Positions 30,389 to 39,762 of a stretch of DNA of 64,000 nucleotides are shown piece after piece (position 1 is the first letter of the stretch; every line of letters starts with the position of its first letter). Position numbers and translations under genes: made by a program. Location of the stretch: assembly GCF_033898505.1 (NCBI RefSeq), contig NZ_JAXAFK010000001.1, forward strand, positions 1,984,001 to 2,048,000, read 5' to 3'. A model generated the notes under the pieces. The model saw only the letters and a program-made list of their open reading frames with translations, was not told the DNA's origin and made no database searches. Source of the stretch: Pectobacterium carotovorum. Its GTDB lineage: Bacteria > Pseudomonadota > Gammaproteobacteria > Enterobacterales > Enterobacteriaceae.

Positions 30389-30402
30389 GAAATTTTTATT
30401 TC
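30389..30402. promoter_or_regulatory. Candidate RpiR-type operator 2
   Basis: GAAAT-TTTT-ATTTC, the second palindrome, centred 33 bp (about three helical turns) from the first and 32 bases before the PTS start. GAAAT/ATTTC half-sites fit sites described for RpiR-family repressors. Confidence 0.6.
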
Positions 30403-30433
30403 TTAAGCAATTCACAACACCAGGGGTTCTCTC

Positions 30434-31975
30434 ATGAACAGTCTTTTCTCCGGCGCACAAAAGTTGGGTAAATCGTTTATGTTACCCATTGCCGTCTTAC
30501 CCGCAGCGGGTCTCCTGCTGGGTATTGGCGGCGTGTTCTCCAACCCAATCACTATCGAAACCTACGCCTTCCTGAATAACAGCGTCTTGCAGGCCATTTT
30601 CATCCTCATGAAACTGTGCGGTAGCGCCGTGTTTGATAACCTACCGCTGCTGTTTGCCGTTGGTATTGCGGTCGGGATGACCAGCACCGATCGGGGGACC
30701 GCCGGACTGGCAGCCGTTCTCTCCTTTCTGGTAATGAACAAAGCGATTAACGCCATGCTGGTGATCACGCACACGCTGGCAACCGATAATCTCGCGGCAC
30801 ATGGGCAAGCCGTCATCCTCGGCATCACGACACTGCAAACTGGCGTCCTTGGCGGCATTCTCAGCGGGTTGCTGACCGCCTGGTTGCATGGGCGCTACAA
30901 CAAAATCGCGCTGCCAGAGCTATTGGCATTCTTTAGCGGTTCCCGATTTGTGCCCATCGTGGCGTCATTCGCGGCCTTATTCCTTGGCGTGTTACTATTC
31001 TACGTTTGGCCTCCCATTCAGAGCGGCATCTCTCATTTAGGGGGGCTGGTAGAAAAAACGGGATACATCGGTACCTTCTTCTACGGCATGATCCTCAAAT
31101 GCCTTATCCCATTCGGGCTGCACCATATCTTCTATTTGCCATTCTGGCTGACCAGCATCGGCGGCGAGCAGATGGTGAATGGCACGCTGGTTCAGGGCAC
31201 GCAAAAAATATTTTTCGCACAGTTGGCCGATCCCAGCGTCACACAGTATTACATTGGTGTGTCCCGTTTTATGGCTGGCCGCTTCGCTGATTTCATGTTC
31301 GGTCTACCCGGCGCGGCGCTGGCTATCTACCATTGCGCCAAACCAGAAAATCGTGGAAAAGTCGCCGGATTACTGCTGTCCGCCGCTCTCACCGCTTTCG
31401 TTACCGGTATTACAGAACCGCTCGAATTTGCCTTCATGTTTTGCGCCCCGCTGCTGTATCTGGTGCATATCGTCTTGACCGGCGTCGCCTTTATGTTGGC
31501 GCATGTCCTTGAAATCACAGTAGGACAAACGTTCTCAGGCGGGCTGATCGACTTCCTGTTATTCGGTGTCTTGCAAGGTAATGCCAAAACCAATTGGGTG
31601 TTAATGCTCCCGCTGGGCGCGGTGATGTTTACCCTTTACTACTGTTCGTTCCGCTTCCTGATCCAGTTACGCCAATTGAAAACGCCCGGTCGTGAAGACG
31701 AAACGGCCGACAGCGGCACATCACCGGCGCTGACGGGGACAGAGCGTGCGCAAGGTATCGTTACCGCCCTGGGAGGAAAAGAAAACATTGTTGATGTGGA
31801 TTGTTGCGCCACTCGCCTCCGTATTACCGTTAAAGACCCAGCCATCGTGAACCCAGAGGACTTTAAAGCGCTTGGCAGCCGAGGAGCATTTGTTCGCGGA
31901 CAAGGCGTCCAGATCGTCTACGGCCCTCATGTCACATTGATTAAAAACGAAGTTGAAGAGTTGGTTTCCCTCTAG
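30434..31975 (+). CDS. PTS permease, IICB of the glucose/maltose type
   Basis: A 513-residue phosphotransferase permease. Residues 1-415 are the IIC membrane domain (signature TGITEPLEFAFMFCAPLLY), then a linker and a IIB domain with phospho-Cys458 in DVDCCATRLRITV. There is no IIA domain, so it should borrow IIA-Glc (Crr), like MalX or PtsG. Substrate is a hexose-type sugar, which from the neighbouring sulfatase may carry a sulfate. It is the first gene of a four- or six-gene plus-strand operon and starts after two palindromes. Confidence 0.9.
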   Translation: MNSLFSGAQKLGKSFMLPIAVLPAAGLLLGIGGVFSNPITIETYAFLNNSVLQAIFILMKLCGSAVFDNLPLLFAVGIAVGMTSTDRGTAGLAAVLSFLVMNKAINAMLVITHTLATDNLAAHGQAVILGITTLQTGVLGGILSGLLTAWLHGRYNKIALPELLAFFSGSRFVPIVASFAALFLGVLLFYVWPPIQSGISHLGGLVEKTGYIGTFFYGMILKCLIPFGLHHIFYLPFWLTSIGGEQMVNGTLVQGTQKIFFAQLADPSVTQYYIGVSRFMAGRFADFMFGLPGAALAIYHCAKPENRGKVAGLLLSAALTAFVTGITEPLEFAFMFCAPLLYLVHIVLTGVAFMLAHVLEITVGQTFSGGLIDFLLFGVLQGNAKTNWVLMLPLGAVMFTLYYCSFRFLIQLRQLKTPGREDETADSGTSPALTGTERAQGIVTALGGKENIVDVDCCATRLRITVKDPAIVNPEDFKALGSRGAFVRGQGVQIVYGPHVTLIKNEVEELVSL

Positions 31976-31995
31976 CGGTTGGCAAGGACAAGAAA

Positions 31996-33756
31996 ATGAA
32001 AGCTGTAATGTTGATGTTCGATACACTGACCCGTAATCACCTCTCGCCGTATGGCGGGGGGGCCATTACGCCCAATTTTGCCCGTTTGGCAAAAGAGTCG
32101 GTTCAATTCGATAACTTTTATGTTGGCAGCATGCCCTGTATGCCAGCCCGGCGTGAACTGCATACCGGCCGGTATAACTTCCTGCACCGCAGTTGGGGGC
32201 CGCTGGAGCCCTTTGATTTCTCCATGCCGCAAGCACTGGATAAGCGCGGCATCCACACCCATATGGTGACCGATCACAAACACTACTGGCGTGATGGTGG
32301 GGCGACCTACCACACCCGCTACTCCACCTTCGAATTCATTCGTGGTCAGGAAGGCGACTGCTGGCAGGGCAAAGTCGCCAAGCCTGCTATCCACTATCAG
32401 GGAATGGAGGATGAAAATACCCGGCAGCGGAGAACCAAGCGCATCACGCAAGATTTCATCAATCGCGCCGCGATGCCGACCCAAAAAGAACACTACACCG
32501 AGCGAACCATCCGTGCGGGGTTAGATTTCATCAATAGCAATAAGGATGACGATAACTGGTTCTTGCAAATTGAGTGTTTTGATCCGCATGAACCTTTCTT
32601 TGTTCCTGAAAAATACCTTGCCATGTACGGCTGCAAAGCTGAGGACTTCAACGGCTGGACACCATACTACTGCGCGACGGAAAGCCCTGAGCACGCGGAA
32701 AAAGTGAAGAAGTTTTATCAGGCATTGATCACCATGTGTGACGATTACCTCGGCCAGGTGATGGACAATCTCAAAGAGAATGGACTGTGGGATGACACCC
32801 TATTCATTGTCTGCACCGACCATGGTTTCTTGCTTGGCGAGCATCACTGGTGGGGCAAGAACATCATGCCGGTGTATAACGAAATCGCCAACACCCCGTT
32901 CTTTATCCGCGATCCTCGCAGCGGCATTCAGGGCGTCCGGCGTCAGGCATTAGCCCAAACTATTGATATTCCTGCGACGCTCCTTGATTACTTCAATGTG
33001 CCGATACCGCCAACCATGCACGGTAAATCATTGCGCCCGGCGATTGAAAACGATACGCCGATCCGCGATACCGCGCTGTACGGATACTTTGGCGGGCACG
33101 TCAATATCACCGATGGACAGTACGTCTACATGCGCAGCCCACGGCATAGCGATAAGACCGATCTGTTTGAATACACCTTGATGCCAACCCGTATCGACAG
33201 TGCATTTGCGCTCAGTGATTTTCAGCATATGACCTTGCACCCTGGGTTTGATTTCACTCAGGGCGCACAGGTCATGAAAATCCCTGCGACCTTCGGCTAC
33301 CTTAACGCCTATCGCTATGGCGACAAGCTGTTCAATATTGTTGACGATCCCGGACAAAAGCACACATTGCAGGATCCGCCGCGTGCCATGGCCTACGCCC
33401 AGCAAATCGCCGCACTCTTCAAGGACAATGATGCGCCGCCAGAGCTTTACTCGCGCTTCAGCCTCGACACGCTGAGCGCCGAGCAGGAACAGAAAGATCT
33501 GGCACGCTATCAGCACTATCCCGAATTGGCGGGTACAGGTGTCGACTGTGAACATCGCGGTGTTTATGAAGCCCTGCGCCTGCTGATTAATGCCGGGAAA
33601 GCGGCGGATATCTCACTCACCGCTTTGCTGCAAGCGGTCCACCAGACGCCAATACTACAAGAGCAGGATATCTTCCTCATGATTGAGGCGGTGTTCCCTG
33701 AAGAGAAAAAGCCTGAGCTGGTCTATCAGGCCCGTTTATTACTGCGCATTGATTAA
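31996..33756 (+). CDS. Cytoplasmic Cys-type sulfatase
   Basis: A 586-residue member of the alkaline-phosphatase-like sulfatase family. The formylglycine signature is C48-M-P-A-R52 followed by RELHTGR, so Cys48 is the residue to be oxidised. Metal ligands include Asp9 (MFDTL) and the DH pair in CTDHGFLLGEHHWWGKN. The N-terminus goes straight into the first strand with no signal peptide, unlike most sulfatases, so it should act inside the cell on a substrate that has been imported. It lies 20 bases after the PTS gene. The C-terminal 150 residues are an extension I cannot assign. Confidence 0.9.
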   Translation: MKAVMLMFDTLTRNHLSPYGGGAITPNFARLAKESVQFDNFYVGSMPCMPARRELHTGRYNFLHRSWGPLEPFDFSMPQALDKRGIHTHMVTDHKHYWRDGGATYHTRYSTFEFIRGQEGDCWQGKVAKPAIHYQGMEDENTRQRRTKRITQDFINRAAMPTQKEHYTERTIRAGLDFINSNKDDDNWFLQIECFDPHEPFFVPEKYLAMYGCKAEDFNGWTPYYCATESPEHAEKVKKFYQALITMCDDYLGQVMDNLKENGLWDDTLFIVCTDHGFLLGEHHWWGKNIMPVYNEIANTPFFIRDPRSGIQGVRRQALAQTIDIPATLLDYFNVPIPPTMHGKSLRPAIENDTPIRDTALYGYFGGHVNITDGQYVYMRSPRHSDKTDLFEYTLMPTRIDSAFALSDFQHMTLHPGFDFTQGAQVMKIPATFGYLNAYRYGDKLFNIVDDPGQKHTLQDPPRAMAYAQQIAALFKDNDAPPELYSRFSLDTLSAEQEQKDLARYQHYPELAGTGVDCEHRGVYEALRLLINAGKAADISLTALLQAVHQTPILQEQDIFLMIEAVFPEEKKPELVYQARLLLRID

Positions 33757-33767
33757 CCGGGAAACTG

Positions 33768-34634
33768 ATGGATACGCTGACACTGAGTAATGCGCTTCTT
33801 GCGCTGAAAGTCCATCCTAAAGGCGCAGAAATGCAGAGCTTACAGGATGCGAATCGGGAGTGGCTCTGGCAGCCCGGCGATACCGGCTGGCAGAGCACCG
33901 CTCCCCTTCTGTTTCCTGTTGTCGGACAACTTGTTCATCGCGGGATGTATCATAACGGCCAGCACTGGCCGTTACCCGCGCACGGTTTTTTACGGCATCA
34001 AGATTTTACGGTGGTAGCACACCATCAAGCACATCTACATCTGCGCTGTCGTCAAACGCCAGAAACCCGCGCCATGTGGCCTTTCGACTGGCAGTTGGAT
34101 GTGAATTACCGGCTGGAGGGCAATCGCGTTCTGGTTCACTATCAGTTGTGCAATACCGACAACCAACCGTTCTGGTTTTCGCTGGGTTCACACCCCGGAT
34201 TTTCGCTCCCTATAGGTCACGAATCAGGCTGGCAAGTACGCTTCTCGTCTACGCGCTGCAAAGGCCCCTGGCCCACCTATCAGAGAACGCTCGTCGTTAG
34301 CCACGAGGCGTCGGCTCCTGTTGCGGGCAGCCTGGTATTAACCCCCGAGACCTTCGCGCAGGGGGCGATTTATTTCAGCCAGGCGGAACACCAGACTATC
34401 GAAGTCATTTCTCCCGCAGGGGTCAGCACACTCCAATTTCACACCGGTTTACATCCCTGGCTTGCGCTCTGGTCGGAGCCGGGATCGGATTTACTGTGTA
34501 TCGAGCCCCTTTTTGGCACAACCGATGCACCCGATGCGACAGGGGAATGGCAGCATAAACGTGGGATCATGTTGCTTGAGTCTGGAAACCGCTTTGAATG
34601 CGGTTTTGATTTCGCCATACGGGCAGGCGAATGA
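33768..34634 (+). CDS. Aldose 1-epimerase family protein (LacX-like)
   Basis: A 288-residue galactose-mutarotase-fold protein. The catalytic histidine pattern AHGFLRH (residue about 72) and FSLGSHPGFSLP (second His) match the LacX subgroup, whose founder sits in a Gram-positive PTS lactose operon. It would interconvert anomers of the imported sugar or sugar phosphate. It begins 11 bases after the sulfatase gene, so it belongs to the same operon. Confidence 0.85.
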   Translation: MDTLTLSNALLALKVHPKGAEMQSLQDANREWLWQPGDTGWQSTAPLLFPVVGQLVHRGMYHNGQHWPLPAHGFLRHQDFTVVAHHQAHLHLRCRQTPETRAMWPFDWQLDVNYRLEGNRVLVHYQLCNTDNQPFWFSLGSHPGFSLPIGHESGWQVRFSSTRCKGPWPTYQRTLVVSHEASAPVAGSLVLTPETFAQGAIYFSQAEHQTIEVISPAGVSTLQFHTGLHPWLALWSEPGSDLLCIEPLFGTTDAPDATGEWQHKRGIMLLESGNRFECGFDFAIRAGE

Positions 34635-34741
34635 CGGATAAGGAAGAGCAAGGTAAGATGCGGGGATTATTTGCAATCCGTTCGACAAGCGTGGTTCGGA
34701 CGCAGCAACTATTGCGCACGATAGCGACGCAGGAATCCCCC

Positions 34742-35620
34742 ATGAGTATCAATAAAGAAAAAGTACGGACTTACATTGCCAACGTCTTACATGGGCTTAG
34801 CGATACGAACCAGATTATCGCAAATTATGTGCTGCAAAATCCCAGTATGGTTGCTCAACTCCCCGTCAAGAAACTCGCGGCGGAGATTGGCGTCAGCGAG
34901 GCAACCATCGTCCGATTTTGTAAACATATTGGCTATGCGGGTCTGCTGGAACTGAAAAGCGCGTTAAACCGCGAGCTGTTTGATGAGAGCGATCTGTCAC
35001 TCCCCACCACGCCTGATATTTTGATGAATGATACGCGTCACGATGTCGCCCAGAAAATCGCAATGACGATAGACAAAACGGTAAAGGAAACCATCGATTT
35101 GATCGATATGCAGATGGTAAACCAGATCGTCAGTTTATTTCTCTCTGCCCGTCGCATCATGTTTATCGGCTTCGGGGCATCCGGCCTGTCGGCGCAGGAA
35201 GCGCGTGACAAAATGAATCGTCTTGGCATCGATTCCGATTCGTTTACCGATCGTTTTTCCATGACGTTGAAACTCGCGAATTTGAAGTCTGACGATCTGG
35301 TCGTCGCGTTCTCACACTCAGGCGAAACACCGGAAGTAGTGAACGCCTTTAAACTCGCAGAAAAAGCCAAAGCCCTCAGACTCGCCATCACCCACAGTAC
35401 ACATTCGCCGCTGACGAGCTTAGCGGACTATGTCCTGTTAACCTGCGGCGAAAGCGAGCGCTATCAAGGGGATTCGATCGGCACGCGCGTCTCCCAACTG
35501 TTTATGGTTGAATTCCTGTGCATGGAGATCGCAAAACATAACTTTAAAGAGTTAGCCAGCCAGAGTATTTCAATCAAAGAGCTGTTGATCAAAGAACGCA
35601 TTAAACAACATTCAACCTGA
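34742..35620 (+). CDS. RpiR-family transcriptional regulator
   Basis: A 292-residue regulator: N-terminal RpiR HTH (PVKKLAAEIGVSEATIVRFCKHIGYAGLLELK, residues 30-75) and a C-terminal SIS sugar-phosphate-binding domain (FIGFGASGLSAQEA, FSHSGETPEVV). It is the likely repressor of the sulfatase locus and should sense a phosphorylated sugar produced by the pathway. The frame is open 37 codons further, overlapping the epimerase gene, but GGAATCCCCC then ATG (34742) MSINKEKVRTYI gives the family N-terminus. Confidence 0.88.
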   Translation: MSINKEKVRTYIANVLHGLSDTNQIIANYVLQNPSMVAQLPVKKLAAEIGVSEATIVRFCKHIGYAGLLELKSALNRELFDESDLSLPTTPDILMNDTRHDVAQKIAMTIDKTVKETIDLIDMQMVNQIVSLFLSARRIMFIGFGASGLSAQEARDKMNRLGIDSDSFTDRFSMTLKLANLKSDDLVVAFSHSGETPEVVNAFKLAEKAKALRLAITHSTHSPLTSLADYVLLTCGESERYQGDSIGTRVSQLFMVEFLCMEIAKHNFKELASQSISIKELLIKERIKQHST

Positions 35621-35634
35621 AAATAGACGACGAC

Positions 35635-36000
35635 ATGACCGTACTCAAGCAGGACAAAACGCCATGGTGGAATCAGGGGAAAACCCCGGACTACCGTTTT
35701 TCATTAGCGAATGAACGTACCTTTCTGGCATGGATCCGCACCGCGCTGGCGTTTCTCGCCGGCGCGGTGGGCATCGACCAATTTACCGTTCATGTCGATC
35801 CACTCATGCGCCAGGGGCTGGCTCTGTTGCTGGTCGTCTGCGCCGCGCTGCTCGGCGGTCTGGCCTATCGCCGCTGGGTCAGCAATGAAAAGGCCATGCG
35901 TCAGGAAAGTGACATGCCGTACACGCCGATGCTACTGACCGTGACGCTGTTTATTACCCTCATTGCGATGGCGCTTTCCGCCATGATCCTGTTCGGGTAA
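35635..36000 (+). CDS. yidH: DUF202 membrane protein YidH
   Basis: A 121-residue inner-membrane protein of DUF202 with three helices; the family signature FSLANERTFLAWIRTALAFLAG is at residues 21-42. Function is unknown. E. coli yidH is next to yidG, the sulfatase gene yidJ and the maturase-like yidF, so the association with a sulfatase locus is conserved although the other genes differ. It starts 14 bases after the RpiR gene. Confidence 0.87.
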   Translation: MTVLKQDKTPWWNQGKTPDYRFSLANERTFLAWIRTALAFLAGAVGIDQFTVHVDPLMRQGLALLLVVCAALLGGLAYRRWVSNEKAMRQESDMPYTPMLLTVTLFITLIAMALSAMILFG

Positions 36001-36003
36001 CCC

Positions 36004-36324
36004 ATGGAAACGACACGCGATCCGGGATTACAACCGCAGCGAACGGGCATGGCCTGGTCACGCACGCTGTTTGTGATGCTGATCAACAGCCTGCTATGTT
36101 TTCGCTTAAGCATGGTGAACGACAGCCGTGCGGTTTTTGCCTGCGCCATCCTGCTCTTGTGCGTTTCTGCCCTGATGTCAGTGCTGGCGGTTCTGCGCTA
36201 TCGTTTTAACGCCCGTTGCCATTCCGTATTGTCACGCGCCAGCCACGGGATGATCGTCCTTACATCATCATCCATTGTGCTCACCGCGCTGGTACTGCTG
36301 CTGCACTTCAGCGGCGTGTGCTAA
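36004..36324 (+). CDS. yidG: DUF202 membrane protein YidG
   Basis: A 106-residue partner of YidH with three helices and the shortened DUF202 signature LQPQRTGMAWSRTLFVML. It starts three bases after the yidH stop. The pair may form one membrane complex. No function is known. Confidence 0.86.
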   Translation: METTRDPGLQPQRTGMAWSRTLFVMLINSLLCFRLSMVNDSRAVFACAILLLCVSALMSVLAVLRYRFNARCHSVLSRASHGMIVLTSSSIVLTALVLLLHFSGVC

Positions 36325-36429
36325 CGTTACCGCCATGCCCGCTCAATATAGCGGGTAAACTGTTCCCGGGTCGCGTCACGCTGAGCACGAGCTGAGTAGG
36401 TATTGATAATTTTGGGGTATTTCGCGGCC

Positions 36430-37062
36430 TTACTGGCCGCGCGTTTCCAGATACAGCACCGTGGCGGCGACGCGGGAACGTACGTTGAGTTTGCGCAGCA
36501 TGTTGCGGATATGCACTTTTACCGTCTCTTCTGAGATATACAGCACACCTGCGATTTGCTTGTTGGATAGCCCAGAGGCCACTTCTTGCAGCACGTCCAG
36601 TTCGCGTTCCGTCAATACGGTAAAGGGCGACGGCGTCTCCTGTATGGCGATACGGTGACGCAGCACGTCACGCACCTGTTCGCTGAAGGCATCACCGTTA
36701 CGAATAGCATCCAGTAAGTGTTCCGGCGCACTGTCTTTTAACAAGTAGCCATCGGCACCCGCGTCCATCAGCGCATAAATATCGCTGGGTGCATCGGAGA
36801 CCGTCAGCACAATCACACGGGCACAGATCCCATCGCGCCGCAGCGCGTGAAGCGTATCCAGCCCGCTCAATCCTTTCATGTTGAGATCGAGCAAGATGAT
36901 ATCGGGAGAATCCCGATTCGCGAGGCTCAGTGCCTCCATGCCGTTGCTGGCTTCCCCTATCACGTCAAAGATGGCATCGGTTGCCAATAACTGACGGATT
37001 CCCCGGCGCATAAGCGGATGATCGTCGACGATCAAAACACGATAAGATGGTTTTTCTGACAT
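36430..37062 (-). CDS. narP: Nitrate/nitrite response regulator NarP
   Basis: A 210-residue NarL/FixJ-type regulator. The receiver domain (residues 1-120) has the acidic pocket VDDH and phospho-Asp in ILLDLNMKG; the LuxR-type HTH is LTERELDVLQEVASGLSNKQIAGVLYISEETVKVHIRNML. It is closer to NarP than NarL throughout, as remembered from E. coli. It should bind 7-2-7 sites at nap, nrf and ccm. It lies downstream of narQ, 92 bases away, with an ERIC tip fragment in the gap; in E. coli narP and narQ are unlinked. Confidence 0.92.
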   Translation of the reverse strand: MSEKPSYRVLIVDDHPLMRRGIRQLLATDAIFDVIGEASNGMEALSLANRDSPDIILLDLNMKGLSGLDTLHALRRDGICARVIVLTVSDAPSDIYALMDAGADGYLLKDSAPEHLLDAIRNGDAFSEQVRDVLRHRIAIQETPSPFTVLTERELDVLQEVASGLSNKQIAGVLYISEETVKVHIRNMLRKLNVRSRVAATVLYLETRGQ

Positions 37063-37115
37063 GCCCAGCCCCAATGTAATATGGATCTTATTATTTTATT
37101 TATGATCTATGATTT

Positions 37116-37137
37116 ATCCCCGTCATACTTCAAGCGG
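37116..37137. repeat. ERIC tip fragment
   Basis: CCCGTCATACTTCAAGC is the reverse complement of the last 17 bases of ERIC. The rest of the element is missing; it lies between narQ and narP. Confidence 0.6.
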
Positions 37138-37154
37138 TCTGCTTCCCACTCGAC

Positions 37155-38876
37155 TTACTCCGGATAGAGATTATTCGTGTTATCGCGTTCACGCGCTGCC
37201 GTTGGCGTCGAGAAACAGACGCTAACCTGCGTTCCCCCTTCAGGGTGGAGGCCGATAGACAGCGTTCCTCCTAACCGTTCAGCGCGCTCCTGCATAATAT
37301 TTAAACCGTAATGTCCTGCGGGCTCCTCCTGATCGATAATACCGCAGCCGTCATCACGAATATCCACACAATGACGGCCATCAGGCTGCATACGGCAGTG
37401 GACGGTAATCGCCGCCGCTTGCGCGTGTTTAATGGCGTTCAACACCGCTTCACGGATGATTTGCAGCAAGTGAACCTGCTGTGAGGCATCCAGCGCCTGT
37501 GTAGGGATCCGGCAGTCAATCGTGATGGTCGCCGGGGTCTGCGCACGCAGTGGCTCGATCATTTCCTGCATCGCCGCTGGCAAATCGGCCTGTTGCAGCG
37601 TCAGCCGGAACGTGCTCAGCAGTTCCCGCAGTTGGCGATACGCATCGCTGAGCGCCTGTTCAAAATCGGTAATGATCTGCCGGGCCTGCGCATTTTCTTC
37701 CGCTACCGTGCGCTTTAATAACGTCATCTGGATATTCAGATAAGAAAGCACCTGAGCCAGTGAGTCATGCAGTTCACGCGCAATGGTGGCGCGTTCTTCC
37801 ATCAGTAACAGCTGCTGGTAGTGCTTCTGCGCCTGATTAAAATAGAGGCCGCGACCCAGCATATTGGCGACGCTTTCCATCAGCTGAGCAGACGGCTGCT
37901 GCGTTGATGCCTGCCAGCGCAGTTGCCCAAACTCGACCTCTTGCAAACGAATGGGCAAGGCCTGCCACGCAACCTGATCGTCCGGCTGGCCTTCACATAA
38001 CCGCCAGTTTTCCCCGACCCGCATTTCCAGACAGCCGACCGTTTCATAACGGCGAACTATTTGCAGAATCTGCTGAAAGCAATGCCTGTCGATCGTGCTG
38101 ACATTCATCGCCTGAGAGCAGTTGTACAGCACCTTCAGCATGCGGTTCACTTCCTGCAAGCGCAGCGTTTTCTGCCGAACTTTGTCTTCCAGAGAACGAT
38201 AAAGCTTTTGCAGTTCGTCCGTCATGCTACTGAAGGTTTGCGCCAGCAAGCCCAGTTCGTTAGGCAGATTGACGTCCAGCCGCGAATGGGTAAAACGCCC
38301 CTTTTCGATGGAGGTACAGGCCGCCATCAGCTTATTCAACGGCACGACCACCTGACGACGAATGCGGCGCAGCGTAAAGAAGATCAGTATATAGATAGTG
38401 ATCGAACCAATTATTGATGTCACAACGACTATCATCATCTTGCGTTCGGAATAGTGCTGCAACGCCAGCACAAAGAGATCGATCTGCGTGACATAGACGA
38501 CAATATTGTCCTGATACCACACCCGATCCCCCGCGTTCAGGCGCTCATCCATCGTTTTCCAGCTCTGCAACAGCGCAGCATAACGATCGCGCACATCGCG
38601 CGGCACATACCAGCGATCTAGCAGGTGAAACACCGGAGAATCCAGCGTTTGCGCGTAGAGGCGGCGATGCGGTTCTAATTCCGCGCGATCGCCCTGTAGG
38701 TCATACCCCATGCGATAGCTTTGCATACGCATGGAACCAGCCACGTTGATCGCTTCCGCATCACGTAAACCGCTGGCCAGCGTCAGTAACGCAATGCCCG
38801 TCGTCAGAAATGAAAGCAGCGCGATATAAAAAAACGCGCGCGCCAGGCTGGTAGAAACAGGACGTTTGACCATCAC
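37155..38876 (-). CDS. narQ: Nitrate/nitrite sensor kinase NarQ
   Basis: A 573-residue inner-membrane histidine kinase. TM1 at about 12-32, periplasmic sensor with the nitrate-binding P-box (EAINVAGSMRMQSYRMGYDL), TM2 near 145-170, HAMP, a cysteine-containing central region, then the HPK7-type kinase with phospho-acceptor in ARELHDSLAQVLSYLNIQ and the ATP-binding NAIKHAQAA and GCGI/GLNIMQERAERLGG boxes. It senses nitrate and nitrite and phosphorylates NarP. It is divergent from the nap operon it presumably controls; an ERIC element lies between. Confidence 0.95.
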   Translation of the reverse strand: MMVKRPVSTSLARAFFYIALLSFLTTGIALLTLASGLRDAEAINVAGSMRMQSYRMGYDLQGDRAELEPHRRLYAQTLDSPVFHLLDRWYVPRDVRDRYAALLQSWKTMDERLNAGDRVWYQDNIVVYVTQIDLFVLALQHYSERKMMIVVVTSIIGSITIYILIFFTLRRIRRQVVVPLNKLMAACTSIEKGRFTHSRLDVNLPNELGLLAQTFSSMTDELQKLYRSLEDKVRQKTLRLQEVNRMLKVLYNCSQAMNVSTIDRHCFQQILQIVRRYETVGCLEMRVGENWRLCEGQPDDQVAWQALPIRLQEVEFGQLRWQASTQQPSAQLMESVANMLGRGLYFNQAQKHYQQLLLMEERATIARELHDSLAQVLSYLNIQMTLLKRTVAEENAQARQIITDFEQALSDAYRQLRELLSTFRLTLQQADLPAAMQEMIEPLRAQTPATITIDCRIPTQALDASQQVHLLQIIREAVLNAIKHAQAAAITVHCRMQPDGRHCVDIRDDGCGIIDQEEPAGHYGLNIMQERAERLGGTLSIGLHPEGGTQVSVCFSTPTAARERDNTNNLYPE

Positions 38877-38910
38877 AACGAATAATCCTCTTTGGCATCA
38901 TACAGACGCT

Positions 38911-39037
<127 letters not shown>

Positions 39038-39114
39038 TACTATCACGATCCCCACAGGCGCAGGCAAGTCGATAAGGCCCGAATCCCACATAAGCTTGAT
39101 CCGGCACCACCATT

Positions 39115-39130
39115 TACCTCTAAAGGGTGA
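39115..39130. promoter_or_regulatory. Candidate NarP 7-2-7 site upstream of nap
   Basis: TACCTCT-AA-AGGGTGA: the left heptamer matches TACYYMT perfectly, the right matches AKRRGTA at five of seven. A further heptamer AACCCCT (39161-39167) matches at six of seven. An FNR half-site TTGAT is at 39096-39100. Confidence 0.5.
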
Positions 39131-39225
39131 TTATCGCATACAGCCTAAGAGGAATAGTGTAACCCCTACAAAAACAGCGTGTTTTTTATTGGATATTTCA
39201 TTGAGTGCCAGAGCGACAAACTGCC

Positions 39226-39762
39226 ATGACTAACCTCTCCCGGCGTTCCCTACTGACAGGTGGCCTACAGCGGGCAGACAATGCGTTGCGCCCGCCGTGG
39301 GTCTGTGCAGAAAGCCAGTTCCTGAGCCAGTGCACGCGCTGCAACGCCTGCGTTGATGCCTGCGGATCGGGGATTATCCAACGCGGTTCGGGCGGTTTTC
39401 CCACCCTCGACTTTCAGCGCGGCGAATGCACGTTCTGCTATGACTGCGCGCGTGCCTGTCCACAAGCACTGTTCGCAGAGAGCCACACCCCGCCGTGGGA
39501 ATACCACCTGACGATTCAGGACGCCTGTTTATCGCTACATCAGGTGGAATGCCGCAGCTGTCAAGATGCGTGTGAAACCGGGGCGATACGGTTTCGTCCC
39601 ATCCTCGGACGCGTTGCCGCACCGTCAATCGACAACGATGCCTGTACCACCTGTGGCGCATGCATTTCCGGGTGCCCTGTCGGCGCCCTGTCGATGAAAA
39701 AGATCACCGCGGGATATCACACCGCGCCAACGCGTCTCCCGATGCAACAGGAAAACCGATGA
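39226..39762 (+). CDS. napF: NapF, ferredoxin-type accessory protein of Nap
   Basis: A 178-residue cytoplasmic protein with Cys clusters for [4Fe-4S] centres (CTRCNACVDACGSGI, CTFCYDCARACPQA, CTTCGACISGCPVGA). NapF assists maturation of the NapA catalytic subunit before export. The N-terminus MTNLSRRSLLTGGLQRA matches the family; an upstream GTG at 39205 in frame is less likely. First gene of napFDAGHBC. Confidence 0.94.
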   Translation: MTNLSRRSLLTGGLQRADNALRPPWVCAESQFLSQCTRCNACVDACGSGIIQRGSGGFPTLDFQRGECTFCYDCARACPQALFAESHTPPWEYHLTIQDACLSLHQVECRSCQDACETGAIRFRPILGRVAAPSIDNDACTTCGACISGCPVGALSMKKITAGYHTAPTRLPMQQENR

